Assembly (NCBI GenBank): GCA_016182845.1
Contig: JACPFT010000011.1
Span: 84,292-148,291, forward strand
Length of the DNA stretch: 64,000 bases
From: Gammaproteobacteria bacterium
Lineage (GTDB): Bacteria > Pseudomonadota > Gammaproteobacteria > Enterobacterales > Permianibacteraceae
Direction: 5' to 3'
The stretch's first letter is position 1. Each line of letters starts with the position of its first letter. Below the pieces are notes generated by a model. It was not told where the DNA came from, did not search any database, and saw nothing but the letters and a program-made list of their open reading frames with translations. A program made the translations under genes and the position numbers. Below are positions 14,943 through 29,180 of this stretch, one piece after another.

Positions 14943-16964
14943 TTACTTGGCGGCCACCGCCGTCGCGGCGCCGGGGCCGATATGCTTGCCGAGGAAGGCC
15001 AGTAAGCGGGTATAGAACTCCTTGCGGTTGGCCTCGCCATAGAAGCCGTGAGCTTCGGACTCCTTGACCAGCCACTCGTAAGGCTTACCCTTTTCCTCCA
15101 GCGCGGCGCGCATACGCTCCGCGTGGACGATGGGCACGCGCTCGTCGTCGCCGCCGTGGACGAACAACACCGGCGCCTTGATCTTGTCCGCGTGATAGAC
15201 CGGGGAGCGGGCCCGCTGATCCGCCTCGTCCTCGCCGTGGAAGCGCTTCATGGCGGCCAAGCCGATATTGTTGCGCTGGATGTCGCCCTGGCGGAACATC
15301 AGGGGGAGGTCGGAAACGCCCACATAGCTGACGGCGCAGCGATAGAGCTCGGGCTCGCGCACGGCGCCCATGAGGGCGGCATAGCCGCCGTAGCTCGCGC
15401 CGTAGATGCACAAACGCGCCTTGTCGGCGATCCCCTGTGCGACGGCCCACAGGGTGGCGTCGGTGACATCGTCCTGCATCTTGCGGCCCCACTGGCGGTA
15501 GCCGGCGCTCGTGAATTCCTCGCCATAACCACCCGAGCCGCGGAAATTGATTTGCAGCACGGCATAGCCGCGATTTGCCAGGACCTGGGCGTCCGTATCG
15601 AAGTCCCACTCGTCGCGCACGCCGTGCGGCCCGCCATGGGGTAGCACCACCATAGGCAGGTTCTTGGCCTCGCGGCCCGGGGGCGTGGTCAGATAGCCGT
15701 GTAGGCTCAGGCCGTCTCTGGCCCGGACCTCGATGGGCCGCTTCTCGGCCATCTGCTCCGGCTCGAGCCACTGGGCGACGCTGGCGACGTAGTCGGCCTT
15801 CTTGGTTTCCAGGTTCACGATATAGAAGTCGCCGGGATTGCGATCGCTGCTCACGAAGGCAATCGCCTCCTTGCCGTCATCGGTGAAACTGGTGAAATGC
15901 ACGCGCTGGCCGCCGAAGGCCTTGACCAGGCCCTTGTGGTACTTGGCCACCGGATGCTGGGGCTCGAAGTACTGGAACGTGGAGCGGCCCGGCATGAATT
16001 CCGCGCCCAGCGGTAGCCGATCCGGGCCCCAGACATAGCCCATCGTCTCCGACACCGGATCGCCGGCCACGGGCTTCATGGCCTTGGTCTCGGTATCGAA
16101 GCTCAGAATGCCGCTCAGCTCCTTGTCGAGGCTGGCCGACATGTACACCGTCTTGTCGTCGGCGGCGAAGCCGATGGGATACATACGGCCGCCGAAGGCG
16201 TCGTAGTCGCCGAGTTCCTGCCAGTCCTCGCCCTCAGCATCCCGCTGATACAGCTTGTACCTGGCATCGGCGCCAACGCCCCCCGCCAAACGCACGCGTC
16301 CCTCGTGGTCGGTCAGGAACCGGGCGTTGCGCACCGGGGCGCGCACCACGTCGCTCGCCTTGGCCGTGTAGATATCAACCTTCACAACCTTGGGTATCGC
16401 CCCGTCCTGGTCCGCCGCATAGGGGAGGGAGACCAGCAGAATGTGCTTATCGTCGTTCTTCAGCGTATCCAGCATGTAACCGTGAGCCATCGCCTTGGTG
16501 GCCTTCTTGATCTTGCTGCCGGTCTGCATCTCGCCCATCCGGCCCGCGTTGGGGCCGTAGATGGGCAGCGCCTTCGAGCCGTCGGCATTGACGGCATAGA
16601 TCTCGCCGGTCAGCTCCGGCCGATCCAGATAGCCCTTCTTGTGGGCGTTGGTGACGATGAGGCGCTCGGCATTGGCCCAATAGAAGTCGGCCACGGTCTC
16701 GTCCTTGAGGAAGCGCAGGTTGCCGGTGATCTCGCGGGTCTTGCGGTTGATGATGACCACGCCCTCGATGTCCTCCTGCCCCGGGAATTGCACGCTGGCG
16801 GCCAGATGCTCGCCGGTGGGCGACAACTTCATCTGACGGAATTGCACCTTCTTGACGAACTGCTCCAAGGGCAGCTCGGGCACCGCCACTGCGCCAGCCA
16901 GGGCAGTCCAGCCCAGGGTGAGCGCCAGGACGAGCCCCTGCGCGAAAGCTCTCTTCTTTGTCAT
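14943..16964 (-). CDS. Secreted S9 family prolyl oligopeptidase-like peptidase
   Basis: A 673-residue protein with a signal peptide (MTKKRAFAQGLVLALTLGWTA, cleavage near AGAVA), a long N-terminal beta-propeller region (about 30-400) and a C-terminal alpha/beta-hydrolase. Catalytic triad: S524 in CIYGASYGGYAALMG, D606 or D607 in VHGGDDERVPIVHA, and H639 in KESEAHGFYGE. Such acylaminoacyl or dipeptidyl peptidases act on short peptides in the periplasm or outside the cell. Followed, within a 72-bp gap on the same strand, from an M28 peptidase gene upstream, so the pair may form a peptide-scavenging unit. Confidence 0.92.
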   Translation of the reverse strand: MTKKRAFAQGLVLALTLGWTALAGAVAVPELPLEQFVKKVQFRQMKLSPTGEHLAASVQFPGQEDIEGVVIINRKTREITGNLRFLKDETVADFYWANAERLIVTNAHKKGYLDRPELTGEIYAVNADGSKALPIYGPNAGRMGEMQTGSKIKKATKAMAHGYMLDTLKNDDKHILLVSLPYAADQDGAIPKVVKVDIYTAKASDVVRAPVRNARFLTDHEGRVRLAGGVGADARYKLYQRDAEGEDWQELGDYDAFGGRMYPIGFAADDKTVYMSASLDKELSGILSFDTETKAMKPVAGDPVSETMGYVWGPDRLPLGAEFMPGRSTFQYFEPQHPVAKYHKGLVKAFGGQRVHFTSFTDDGKEAIAFVSSDRNPGDFYIVNLETKKADYVASVAQWLEPEQMAEKRPIEVRARDGLSLHGYLTTPPGREAKNLPMVVLPHGGPHGVRDEWDFDTDAQVLANRGYAVLQINFRGSGGYGEEFTSAGYRQWGRKMQDDVTDATLWAVAQGIADKARLCIYGASYGGYAALMGAVREPELYRCAVSYVGVSDLPLMFRQGDIQRNNIGLAAMKRFHGEDEADQRARSPVYHADKIKAPVLFVHGGDDERVPIVHAERMRAALEEKGKPYEWLVKESEAHGFYGEANRKEFYTRLLAFLGKHIGPGAATAVAAK

Positions 16965-17036
16965 TATTGAATCCCATTCATTCTGTTGGTCGATCGGGCG
17001 CCGCTCCAGGCGCCCTCCGGCTGTTTCACTCGAGGG

Positions 17037-18404
17037 CTAGTGCTGGGCCATCAAGTAGGCGAACACCACGTAGGCCGCCACGTTCTGGTCCAGGTGCTTG
17101 GGATTCACCTTGTCCAGGGTGTCGTTGGCGGTGTGGTGGAAATCGAAATAGTCGGTGCCGTCCTGAGCCAGTTCCGCGACGGGCATGCCATCCCCTTGCA
17201 TGGGGCGCATGTCCGGGCCGCCGCTGCTGGTGTTGTCGCCGCGCGAGATCCCCAGAGGGGCCAGTTCCTTGACGATACCGTCCAGGGCGGGCAGCAAGGC
17301 GTCGGGAACCGTTGAGCTCAGGCGGTAGATCGGGCCAGCGCCGAAATCCGATTCGGCGCCAATTATATGGTGTTTCAATTCGTCCTTGTGTAACGAATTG
17401 TAGGCCTTGGCGCCCACCAGGCCGGTCTCCTCGTTGGCGAAGAGCACGACGCGGATCGTGCGCTTGGGTGCCTGGGGCAGGGCGCCGATCAAGGCGCCGG
17501 CCTGGCTGACGATGGCCACGCCCGCGCCGTCGTCCAGGGCGCCGGTGCCCAAGTCCCAGGAATCCAGGTGCGCGCCCAGGAGCACGACTTCCTCGGGCTT
17601 TTCCCGGCCGCGGATCTCGGCTATGACATTGGCGGTCTCCACCTCGGGACCGTTCGCCACGTCCAGCTTGAGCTTGAGGCGCGTGGGCTTGCCGTAGCCC
17701 AGGACCCGCGCCAGCAGGTCGGCATCCGGATTGGACAGGGCGGCGGCGGGAATGCGCGTGGTCTGCTTCTCGTCGTAATGGCTGACGCCGGTGTGCGGGA
17801 AGCGATCGGAGTCGGTGCCCACGGACCGGATCACCAGGGCCAGGGCGCCCTTGTCGGCGGCGGCATTGACGCCCTTGGTGCGGGCCGCCACCACCGGGCC
17901 GTAGCCGCCGCCGTCGCGGGCACGCTCCATGCGCCGATCGATGAACACGATCTTGCCCTTGGCCCGACCGCTGGTATCGGCCTGCAGGGCCTCCAGGCTC
18001 TCGTAGCGCACGACCTCGGCGGCGATGCCCCCGGCGGGAGTGCCCTCGCTATGCCCCAGGGCGGTGATGGCCAGCTTCTGGGGGAAGGGCGCCAGGATCT
18101 CGGCGCTCTCTTGGCTGCGCGTCCAGGCCGGGAAGCGCACCGGTTCGGTCCAGACCCGGTCGAAGCCCTTGGCTTTCAGCATCTTCACCGCCCAAGCGAC
18201 CGCCTTCTTGTCGCCCTCGGAGCCGGCCAGGCGCGGGCCGACCTCGGTGGTCAGGGAGGCAATGGTGTCGTAGGCGCCGCTGCCGCGCAGGGCCTGGTCC
18301 CTGAGCTCCGCCGCCGTCGTGCGCGTCGGTTCGTCGAAGGCCTGGGCGAGACCGCTGGCGGCCATGCCGCAGGCCAGGAACAACGCGCTCAACTTCATGC
18401 TCAT
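17037..18404 (-). CDS. Secreted M28 family zinc aminopeptidase
   Basis: About 455 residues with signal peptide (MSMKLSALFLACGMAASGLAQ). A PA-type insertion (about 130-260) precedes the co-catalytic zinc site: GAHLDSWDLGTGALDDGAG (His and Asp ligands), NEETGLVGA (Glu base and ligand), ESDFGAGP and the final FHHTANDTLDKV. Likely cleaves N-terminal residues from peptides in the periplasm. ATG 18404 is preserved after a GGGGGAAATC ribosome-binding site; codons upstream of it in the same frame have no signal-peptide character. The next gene on this strand encodes an S9 peptidase. Confidence 0.92.
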   Translation of the reverse strand: MSMKLSALFLACGMAASGLAQAFDEPTRTTAAELRDQALRGSGAYDTIASLTTEVGPRLAGSEGDKKAVAWAVKMLKAKGFDRVWTEPVRFPAWTRSQESAEILAPFPQKLAITALGHSEGTPAGGIAAEVVRYESLEALQADTSGRAKGKIVFIDRRMERARDGGGYGPVVAARTKGVNAAADKGALALVIRSVGTDSDRFPHTGVSHYDEKQTTRIPAAALSNPDADLLARVLGYGKPTRLKLKLDVANGPEVETANVIAEIRGREKPEEVVLLGAHLDSWDLGTGALDDGAGVAIVSQAGALIGALPQAPKRTIRVVLFANEETGLVGAKAYNSLHKDELKHHIIGAESDFGAGPIYRLSSTVPDALLPALDGIVKELAPLGISRGDNTSSGGPDMRPMQGDGMPVAELAQDGTDYFDFHHTANDTLDKVNPKHLDQNVAAYVVFAYLMAQH

Positions 18405-18408
18405 GATT

Positions 18409-18808
18409 TCCCCCGGGAGTGTGTGGTGTTCCAGCCGGCGCGCCGGCAAAACCGGCATTAAAGCCCCGGGGCCCCGGCGCCGGCAAGGCGAAAAATGTAA
18501 GCGCCTGTGGCAGGAGCCACGGCGAAAGCGCGACGGGGCAAAACCCTTGAACATTGCAACGCACCAGATTTTTATTCTGAGAATGCAGACTTGATTGCAA
18601 TTTTTCTCCGATGCCGACCAAAAACCAATGTTGTATATATTGAATACATATGCATGATGGCCGCATATTCAGCTTTACCAGCCGAATTTATTGTGATTGA
18701 CTGCTTCTCATGAAGCCGTATTGCAAATTTTCGAATCATCAAAGACGGTTTGACCGCACTTCCTAGCGCCCGCGAGGCGGCGAAGTGCCGCCGGCCCAGG
18801 GGAGCGCG
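18409..18808. promoter_or_regulatory. Intergenic region between the M28 gene and gltB
   Basis: About 400 bp with no gene. Bases 18550-18760 are clearly AT-rich, with TATATATTGAATACATATGCAT around 18632, and probably hold the gltB promoter and the divergent M28 promoter. I could not fix individual elements. Confidence 0.45.
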
Positions 18809-23257
<4,449 letters not shown>

Positions 23258-23282
23258 TCAGCCCATTTCCAGGACTAGCCCG

Positions 23283-24647
23283 ATGAATGCCAAGACAAGA
23301 CCCTTGTTCGAGTTCCTGGACCTGCCCCGAGCCCTGCCGGCCAAGCGGGATCCGGCCACGCGCCGCCAGGGATTCGGCGAGATCTACCGGGACTTCGGGC
23401 CGGCCCAGGCCGCCGCTCAGGCCAGCCGCTGCCTGGCTTGCGGCACGCCTTATTGCTCCTGGAAATGCCCGCTGCACAACGCCATACCCGAGTGGCTGGC
23501 CCTGGCGGCCCAGGAGCGCTGGTTCGAGGCCGCCGAGCTCTGCCACGAGACCAATCCGCTGCCGGAGATCTGCGGCCGGGTCTGCCCCCAGGACCGGCTC
23601 TGCGAGGGCACCTGCACGCTCAACGACATCACCGGCGCGGTGACCATAGGCTCCGCTGAGCGCCATATCGTGGACCGGGCCTTCGCCGCCGGCTGGCGCC
23701 CGGATCTGTCGCGCGTGAAGAAGCTCGGCAAGCACGTCGCCGTGGTCGGCGCCGGGCCGGCGGGGCTGGCCTGCGCCGACGTCCTGCTGCGCCATGGCGT
23801 GGACGTGACCGTCTATGACCGCCAGGACGAGATCGGCGGCCTGCTAATGTTCGGCATCCCCGAATTCAAGCTGGAGAAGCGCGTGCTGCGCCAGCGCCGG
23901 GAGATCTTCGAGGCCATGGGCATGCGCTTCGTCCTGGGCTGCGAGCTCGGACGGGATGTCGCCCTGGCCGAGCTCGAGGCGCGGCATGATGCCGTGTTCC
24001 TGGGTCTGGGCGCGGAAAAGCCCCTGAGCGGGGGCTTTTCCGGCGAGGACCTGCCCGGCGTCCATCGGGCCATGGACTACCTCGTTGGCCAGACCCGGGC
24101 GCTGCACGGCCTGGCGCCGCGCGGCCCTGGGCATATCGACCTCAAGGACAAGCGGGTCCTGGTCCTGGGCGGCGGCGACACGGCCATGGACTGCGTGCGC
24201 ACGGCCCTGCGCCAGCAGGCCCGCGAGGTCGTCTGCGTGTACCGGCGCGACGAGGCCAGCATGCCCGGCTCGCGCCGCGAAGTCGCTCATGCCAAGGAAG
24301 AAGGCGCCCGGTTTCTCTGGCATCGACAGCCCCTGGCCATCGCCCAGACCGCTAAGGGCCCACTGCGTCTGACCCTGAAAATCACCGATGGAGTGGAAAC
24401 AACCGAGGAAATGGAGGCGGACGCCATTCTCATTGCCTTTGGCTTCCGCGTGGAGCGCCTGGATTGGCTGGACCTGCCAGCCGATGCTCAGGGCCGGCTA
24501 CCCGCCGATGCCAAAACCGGCCAGTTGTCCGGCGATACTAGGCTCTATGCCGGCGGCGACGTGGTGCGCGGCGCCGACCTGGTGGTCAATGCCGTGGCCG
24601 ATGGCCGGCGCGCGGCACAGGCCATGCTGGAAACCTGGCTCAGCTGA
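23283..24647 (+). CDS. gltD: Glutamate synthase small subunit GltD
   Basis: A 454-residue FAD/NADPH subunit that feeds electrons to GltB. N-terminal 4Fe-4S cysteines lie in CLACGTPYCSWKCPLHN and CGRVCPQDRLCEGTCTL. The FAD-binding VAVVGAGPAGLACADVL is at about residue 150 and the NADPH-binding VLVLGGGDTAMDCVRTALR at about 290. The C-terminal FAD contact reads LYAGGDVVRGADLVVNAVADG. Co-transcribed with gltB (25-bp gap) and followed by a terminator. Confidence 0.98.
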   Translation: MNAKTRPLFEFLDLPRALPAKRDPATRRQGFGEIYRDFGPAQAAAQASRCLACGTPYCSWKCPLHNAIPEWLALAAQERWFEAAELCHETNPLPEICGRVCPQDRLCEGTCTLNDITGAVTIGSAERHIVDRAFAAGWRPDLSRVKKLGKHVAVVGAGPAGLACADVLLRHGVDVTVYDRQDEIGGLLMFGIPEFKLEKRVLRQRREIFEAMGMRFVLGCELGRDVALAELEARHDAVFLGLGAEKPLSGGFSGEDLPGVHRAMDYLVGQTRALHGLAPRGPGHIDLKDKRVLVLGGGDTAMDCVRTALRQQAREVVCVYRRDEASMPGSRREVAHAKEEGARFLWHRQPLAIAQTAKGPLRLTLKITDGVETTEEMEADAILIAFGFRVERLDWLDLPADAQGRLPADAKTGQLSGDTRLYAGGDVVRGADLVVNAVADGRRAAQAMLETWLS

Positions 24648-24671
24648 ATCGCGCTGCGAAGTGCAGAAAAG

Positions 24672-24698
24672 AAAAGGGAGGCACGAGGCCTCCCTTTT
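24672..24698. terminator. Intrinsic terminator of gltBD
   Basis: AAAAGGGAGG (24672-24681) pairs with CCTCCCTTTT (24689-24698), loop CACGAGG. T runs on both strands suit convergent gltD and the subtilase gene. Confidence 0.9.
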
Positions 24699-24714
24699 GC
24701 TTGGGCGCTAGGTC

Positions 24715-27700
24715 TTAGCGCTGACGACGGCGCAGGGCCAGCGGCAGCAGGGCGAGGCCCAGCCAGCCGAAGGAACCGCCACCACCGCTGCTATCGACAG
24801 CCGGCGGCACCGGCGCAGGGTCAGCAACCTTGGTCGCGTTGACCGTGTGCGTCACCGCCGCGCTCGCGACTTCACCGTCATTGGCCACGACCTCGAACAC
24901 GAAGGCCGCAGTTTCATTAGGCAGGGTCACTTTCAACGTGTTGCCTGCCGGCGCCAAAGCGGCGGTCGGACCCGACACTTGACGCCAAGTGTAGCTCAGG
25001 GTATCTCCGTCGAGATCCGCACCAGTCGCCACCAGCTCGACGACTTCACGGCCATTGGCCGTCGTCTTACCGGCAACCGTCACAGTCGGTGCATCATTGA
25101 CGTTGTTCACCGTGACACTCACCGTCGCCGGGCTGGTGACGTTGCCGGCTGCATCCGCCACCGTATAGGTGAAGCTGTCGCTGCCGGCATAATCGGCGTT
25201 GGGCGTGTAACCGATCTTGCCGTCAGCCACCGTCGCGGTGCCGTGGGCGGGCGCGGTGTCAATGGCGATAGTTGCCGGATCGAGCGCGCCGTCAGCTTGC
25301 ACATCGGTTGTACCGAAAGCCGACCTGGTAATGCCACCGCCGCTCAGCGTGGCGTTGACGAAGCGGAGGTCACCGGTATCGTTGACGAGAACGTCAACGG
25401 TGCTGTCGGTATCTTCATCCAGGATCAACGCATCCCCTTGAGCGACCTTGAGCCCGGAAGCCTTCAACTGATAGTCCAGCGTGATGTTACCACCCGGAAC
25501 ACGGCCGGCTTCATAGAAGTCGTTCGCCAGCGGCGCGGTGCCGCTACCGTTGTAGTAACGGCTTTCCCCGACCGTGCCGCTCGCGTTTTCCACACCGACG
25601 GTCAAGTCGGACGGTAGCGTCGACAGATTGCCATAGCTGAAGAACATGCCTTCGCCGTCCAACTTCGCCCACAACTGGACGGTGTAGCGCTTAGCGGTGT
25701 CACCGAACAGAGGAGCATTGTTCCACTCGATGATCAGCCAGTTACCGAAGGAACCGAAATTGAACGCACCGTAGTAGATGCCGGTGGTGCCATCTCCGGC
25801 AGTGCCCGAGAAGTCAAGGTCGGTCCAGAACGGCGCGGCCACGGCGTTCGGCGCTGTCGAATTCGGCAGCTGTTGATTACGCGCGGTGCTCGCAGCTTCA
25901 TCACCGAAGGTCACATAACCATTGGTTGAGAAGTTGATGCTGTTGTAAGTTACACCGTTGAAAGTGATGGACGAGTCCAGCGACAGGGTGAACGCCTCAT
26001 CGTCACACGCACCGGAGCAGTCGATCTGGTCGGCGCCGAAATCGACGATGCTCTGGAAGTCCGAAGGACCGACATCCTGGGTGGTAAGTTCGGCCTGTGC
26101 CAACCGACCGACCCAGGTCATGGTACCGAGATCGGAGTTCACCTCGAAGCCGTTCTGCTGACCGTCTTTGACTGACACGGCAGGTTCACCGCTCAGGGTC
26201 AGTCCTTCAGGGATCTTCACTTGCAGGGTCAGCGTATCGCTGCCGGAGAATGCCGTGTTGTTGACTACGGTCTGGGCATCGAAGTCCTTGCCAACTAGGG
26301 CACTGCCTGCCAACGTCTGTCCAAGCAATTGCTGATCGTCGGAAGCCAAGGCGTAGACGGCGATGGCCATGTGAGCCGCGGGCTTGACGCCAGCCTTGTC
26401 GGTGAAGGTCACCTGGCCAAAGTACCAGTTGTCCTGAACGGCATGGCTGGTGTCAACCTTGACAGTGACCTTGGCGGTCCCATCCTTTGCAATGGTGACA
26501 TCATTGGCAGACACGCTGCCGGTCACGGCCGGGTCGGTGAAGCTGACGGCCACCTGCCATTCCACGTCGCCGTCGGCAAGCGAGGTCAGCGTGCGCTCGA
26601 AGCTGCAAGTGAAGACGCAACCGTGAGAGGCGATGGAGACCTTATCGAACGCGAGCGCAGCATTGGACGCCATCGCCAGGTCGGCGCGGCCCCCTCCCAT
26701 ATCGAACGGGTCGGCTGCGGTCTCGTTGTCTTCCTTGTGAACCGCGGTATTGGCGGTCGAAACCAGCGCGGACTTGACCTGAATCGGGGTCCAATTCGGG
26801 TGCAGCGTGCGCATCAACGCGGCCGAACCGGCAATGTGCGGGCTGGCCATGGAGGTGCCGCTCAGGAGAGCGAAGTTGACGCCCTCGCCAGCTTCATCCG
26901 GCGATATGGCGGAGAGAATGTCGGAACCTGGCGCGGTGACATCGGGCTTGAGCACGTCAGAGTCACCGTTGGGACCACGAGAGGAGAAACCAGACATCGC
27001 ATCGACGGCGTCCTCATTCACGACAGCGACCTTGTTGGTAACGGTCGTCGAAAGGTCTGGCGTGGCGCCGAGTTCGGTGATCAGGCTCTCGCCGCTGGTC
27101 TTGGTGACCATGACCGCCGGAATGGTGGCATCATCCATCCCCCCCATCGTGAACAGCGCATCGGCTGTGTTATAGACAATCATCGCCGCCGCGCCGGCTT
27201 CGGCAGCCATAGCGGCCTTCTGCGCGAATGCACAACTCCCTCGGGAGATCAAGGCAATCTTGTCCTTGAAAGCATCGGCGGCAAACGGAGAACATCCTTT
27301 CTCGTTCGTGGCATCGATGAGCCGGGCAGCCGCCAAAGGCGCGGTGATATTGGATTCGATGCTGATCGGGGAGGTGCCTTCCTGGGCTTCGATGTCGGTC
27401 AATGAGCCGGCGTTGACGAAATTACGGAAAACACGACCGTGCTGGGAGCTGGCGACGGTGATGCCGGATTCGACACAACCCGGGCAGCCAACGGTTCTCG
27501 CGCCCGGGCCGTCGTTACCGGCAGCCGTCACGACGATGACACCGGCCGCTTCGGCGGCCTCGAAAGCATCGCCGTAGGGGCTCAGGGCCGGATCGCCGCC
27601 GGCGCCGCCGCCCCAGGAGTTGTTGATGACGTCGGCGCCGTCCTCCACAGCCCAATCCAGGGCCTGGAGCAGCATGGAGTCACTGCCGGAGCCAGTACCG

Positions 27701-28665
27701 GCCGGGGTCTCGAACAGGGCCTTGTAGACCATCAGGTAGGCACCGGGCGCGACGCCGGAAATTTCGGCTTCGATGCCGCCAGGCGCATTCGCGGTGACTT
27801 TGTTGCCGACCGCCGTGCCGGCGACATGAGAACCGTGTCCGCCGAAGCCTAGCGGGCTCATGTGCTCGCCTTCCATGGTTTCAAAGGTCGGCGGCGACCA
27901 GCGGGCGACAATCAACTTATTGTTGCAGAAGCCTGGATCGGTGGTATGGCAATAGTCGTCGGTAGGCAGATTGGCCGGCGCCTCGAGACCGGCTGCGGCG
28001 AACATCGGGTTTTCCGGGCGGATACCGGTGTCGATGACGGCGACGCGCACACCCTTGCCGGCGTTTTCACGGCCAGATAGCGTTTCCCAGACAGCCGGCG
28101 CGTTGATGAGCGGCAGGGACACATCCATCGTCGCTTCGCGCATGATGTCAGGATAGACAGCCTTTACGCCGGGCAGTTTGGCAAGCTTAGCCGCCAAACC
28201 ATCGGCATCAGCCTTGACCACGACGCCGTTGAACACGGTGTCGAACTGTCGTTCGACCTGCGCCCCCGGGAATGCCGCTTTCAATGTGGAAGCGAAGCTG
28301 GCCTGGGCCTTGGCAAGGTGAGTCCGGTATTGCTGAGTGGCGGAGGACTTGAAATTAAGTTTGTGGCTACCGGTCTTGGCGGGAGCGGCGAGGCCTTTGA
28401 GCTGCCCCTTGTAGGTGGCGAGCGGCGCGCCGGCCAACTGCACGATATAGCGGTGGCTCTTCACCTGTGCCACTGCCCGCTGACGCTTATCGATCTTGGC
28501 AGCATGGGCGCGCTGGGGTTCGGCCAGTGGAACCGCACTGGCTTGAGAGAGTAGGGCCTTCCGGTCAAAGTGATTACCCTGGAAAGTGCCAGCGGCAACT
28601 GCGCTGCCGGCGGCAAACGCAAGGCAGATAGCCAATGGCGAAAGCTTGAATATTTTGTTAGTCAT
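24715..28665 (-). CDS. Large secreted subtilisin-family (S8) protease with GlyGly-CTERM tail
   Basis: A 1316-residue exported protease. Signal peptide 1-25; I9-type propeptide about 70-175 (HRYIVQLAGAPLATYKG); S8 catalytic domain about 200-620 with D212 (VAVIDTGIRPEN), H277 (GGHGSHVAGT) and S605 (SGTSMASPHIAGSAAL). A PA domain is inserted at about 430-540. Fibronectin-like and beta-sandwich regions follow (INFSTNGYVTFGDEA), then cadherin/Ig-like repeats (TIAIDTAPAHGTATVADGKI, NDAPTVTVAGK). The C-terminus SSGGGGSFGWLGLALLPLA then RRRQR is a GlyGly-CTERM signal, normally cut by rhombosortase and routed through type II secretion. Neither of these is encoded in this window. Confidence 0.95.
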   Translation of the reverse strand: MTNKIFKLSPLAICLAFAAGSAVAAGTFQGNHFDRKALLSQASAVPLAEPQRAHAAKIDKRQRAVAQVKSHRYIVQLAGAPLATYKGQLKGLAAPAKTGSHKLNFKSSATQQYRTHLAKAQASFASTLKAAFPGAQVERQFDTVFNGVVVKADADGLAAKLAKLPGVKAVYPDIMREATMDVSLPLINAPAVWETLSGRENAGKGVRVAVIDTGIRPENPMFAAAGLEAPANLPTDDYCHTTDPGFCNNKLIVARWSPPTFETMEGEHMSPLGFGGHGSHVAGTAVGNKVTANAPGGIEAEISGVAPGAYLMVYKALFETPAGTGSGSDSMLLQALDWAVEDGADVINNSWGGGAGGDPALSPYGDAFEAAEAAGVIVVTAAGNDGPGARTVGCPGCVESGITVASSQHGRVFRNFVNAGSLTDIEAQEGTSPISIESNITAPLAAARLIDATNEKGCSPFAADAFKDKIALISRGSCAFAQKAAMAAEAGAAAMIVYNTADALFTMGGMDDATIPAVMVTKTSGESLITELGATPDLSTTVTNKVAVVNEDAVDAMSGFSSRGPNGDSDVLKPDVTAPGSDILSAISPDEAGEGVNFALLSGTSMASPHIAGSAALMRTLHPNWTPIQVKSALVSTANTAVHKEDNETAADPFDMGGGRADLAMASNAALAFDKVSIASHGCVFTCSFERTLTSLADGDVEWQVAVSFTDPAVTGSVSANDVTIAKDGTAKVTVKVDTSHAVQDNWYFGQVTFTDKAGVKPAAHMAIAVYALASDDQQLLGQTLAGSALVGKDFDAQTVVNNTAFSGSDTLTLQVKIPEGLTLSGEPAVSVKDGQQNGFEVNSDLGTMTWVGRLAQAELTTQDVGPSDFQSIVDFGADQIDCSGACDDEAFTLSLDSSITFNGVTYNSINFSTNGYVTFGDEAASTARNQQLPNSTAPNAVAAPFWTDLDFSGTAGDGTTGIYYGAFNFGSFGNWLIIEWNNAPLFGDTAKRYTVQLWAKLDGEGMFFSYGNLSTLPSDLTVGVENASGTVGESRYYNGSGTAPLANDFYEAGRVPGGNITLDYQLKASGLKVAQGDALILDEDTDSTVDVLVNDTGDLRFVNATLSGGGITRSAFGTTDVQADGALDPATIAIDTAPAHGTATVADGKIGYTPNADYAGSDSFTYTVADAAGNVTSPATVSVTVNNVNDAPTVTVAGKTTANGREVVELVATGADLDGDTLSYTWRQVSGPTAALAPAGNTLKVTLPNETAAFVFEVVANDGEVASAAVTHTVNATKVADPAPVPPAVDSSGGGGSFGWLGLALLPLALRRRQR

Positions 28666-29180
28666 ACGAACAACTCTTTTCCTTCATTTTGAGCCCAACC
28701 GATCACCATGCAAATGATCAGCCCCCTCACGGGCATCCCCAAATCTAAGGAGACGACACGTCACCCTCCTGCCAGGGCTATACGAAGCCAGGTGGATTGT
28801 CGGATGCTAATTAAATGGGTGATGAATCACAATTTCTCACTAAGTCTCAATAATGCTTAGCAAGCGCCTGCTTATGCTATTTTTCGATTAAAAACAACAC
28901 ATTCGGATACAGTCGGATACATAAGTCCGGAGAGGCCCCTGGCCCCTGGCCCGCGACAGCCAGCAGGGACAAGCACTTCCTCGTCCGAGACGGAGAACGA
29001 ATTGGTTACAAAGCGTGTAAGAGGCAGCGGGGAGACCGGCTCGATCGAAATGAGCGGGTGGCGCGAGTATTCGGACACAATGGTTCTGACGGACTCAGCC
29101 TTCCCAGTCGGGTTGGCCGATAGGCGTAACCCGACACTCCGTCGGGAACCCATCGGCTTACGCTGTGCTAACTCGGTCGC
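28666..29180. promoter_or_regulatory. Gene-free region upstream of the subtilase gene
   Basis: About 515 bp. Bases 28780-28910 are AT-rich compared with the surroundings and probably hold the protease promoter. Bases 28935-28955 contain a short GGCCCCTGGCCCCTGGCCC tandem. The distal part contains a degenerate copy of the GTCGGGTT...AACCCGAC repeat. No convincing open frame was seen. Confidence 0.5.
29107..29172. repeat. Degenerate GTCGGGTT...AACCCGAC palindromic repeat
   Basis: GTCGGGTTGGCCGATAGGC then GTAACCCGAC forms a stem, followed by GTCGGGAACCCATCGGCTTACGC, a second decayed unit. Related to the units at 62021 and 63808. It abuts the rlmM stop region. Confidence 0.6.
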
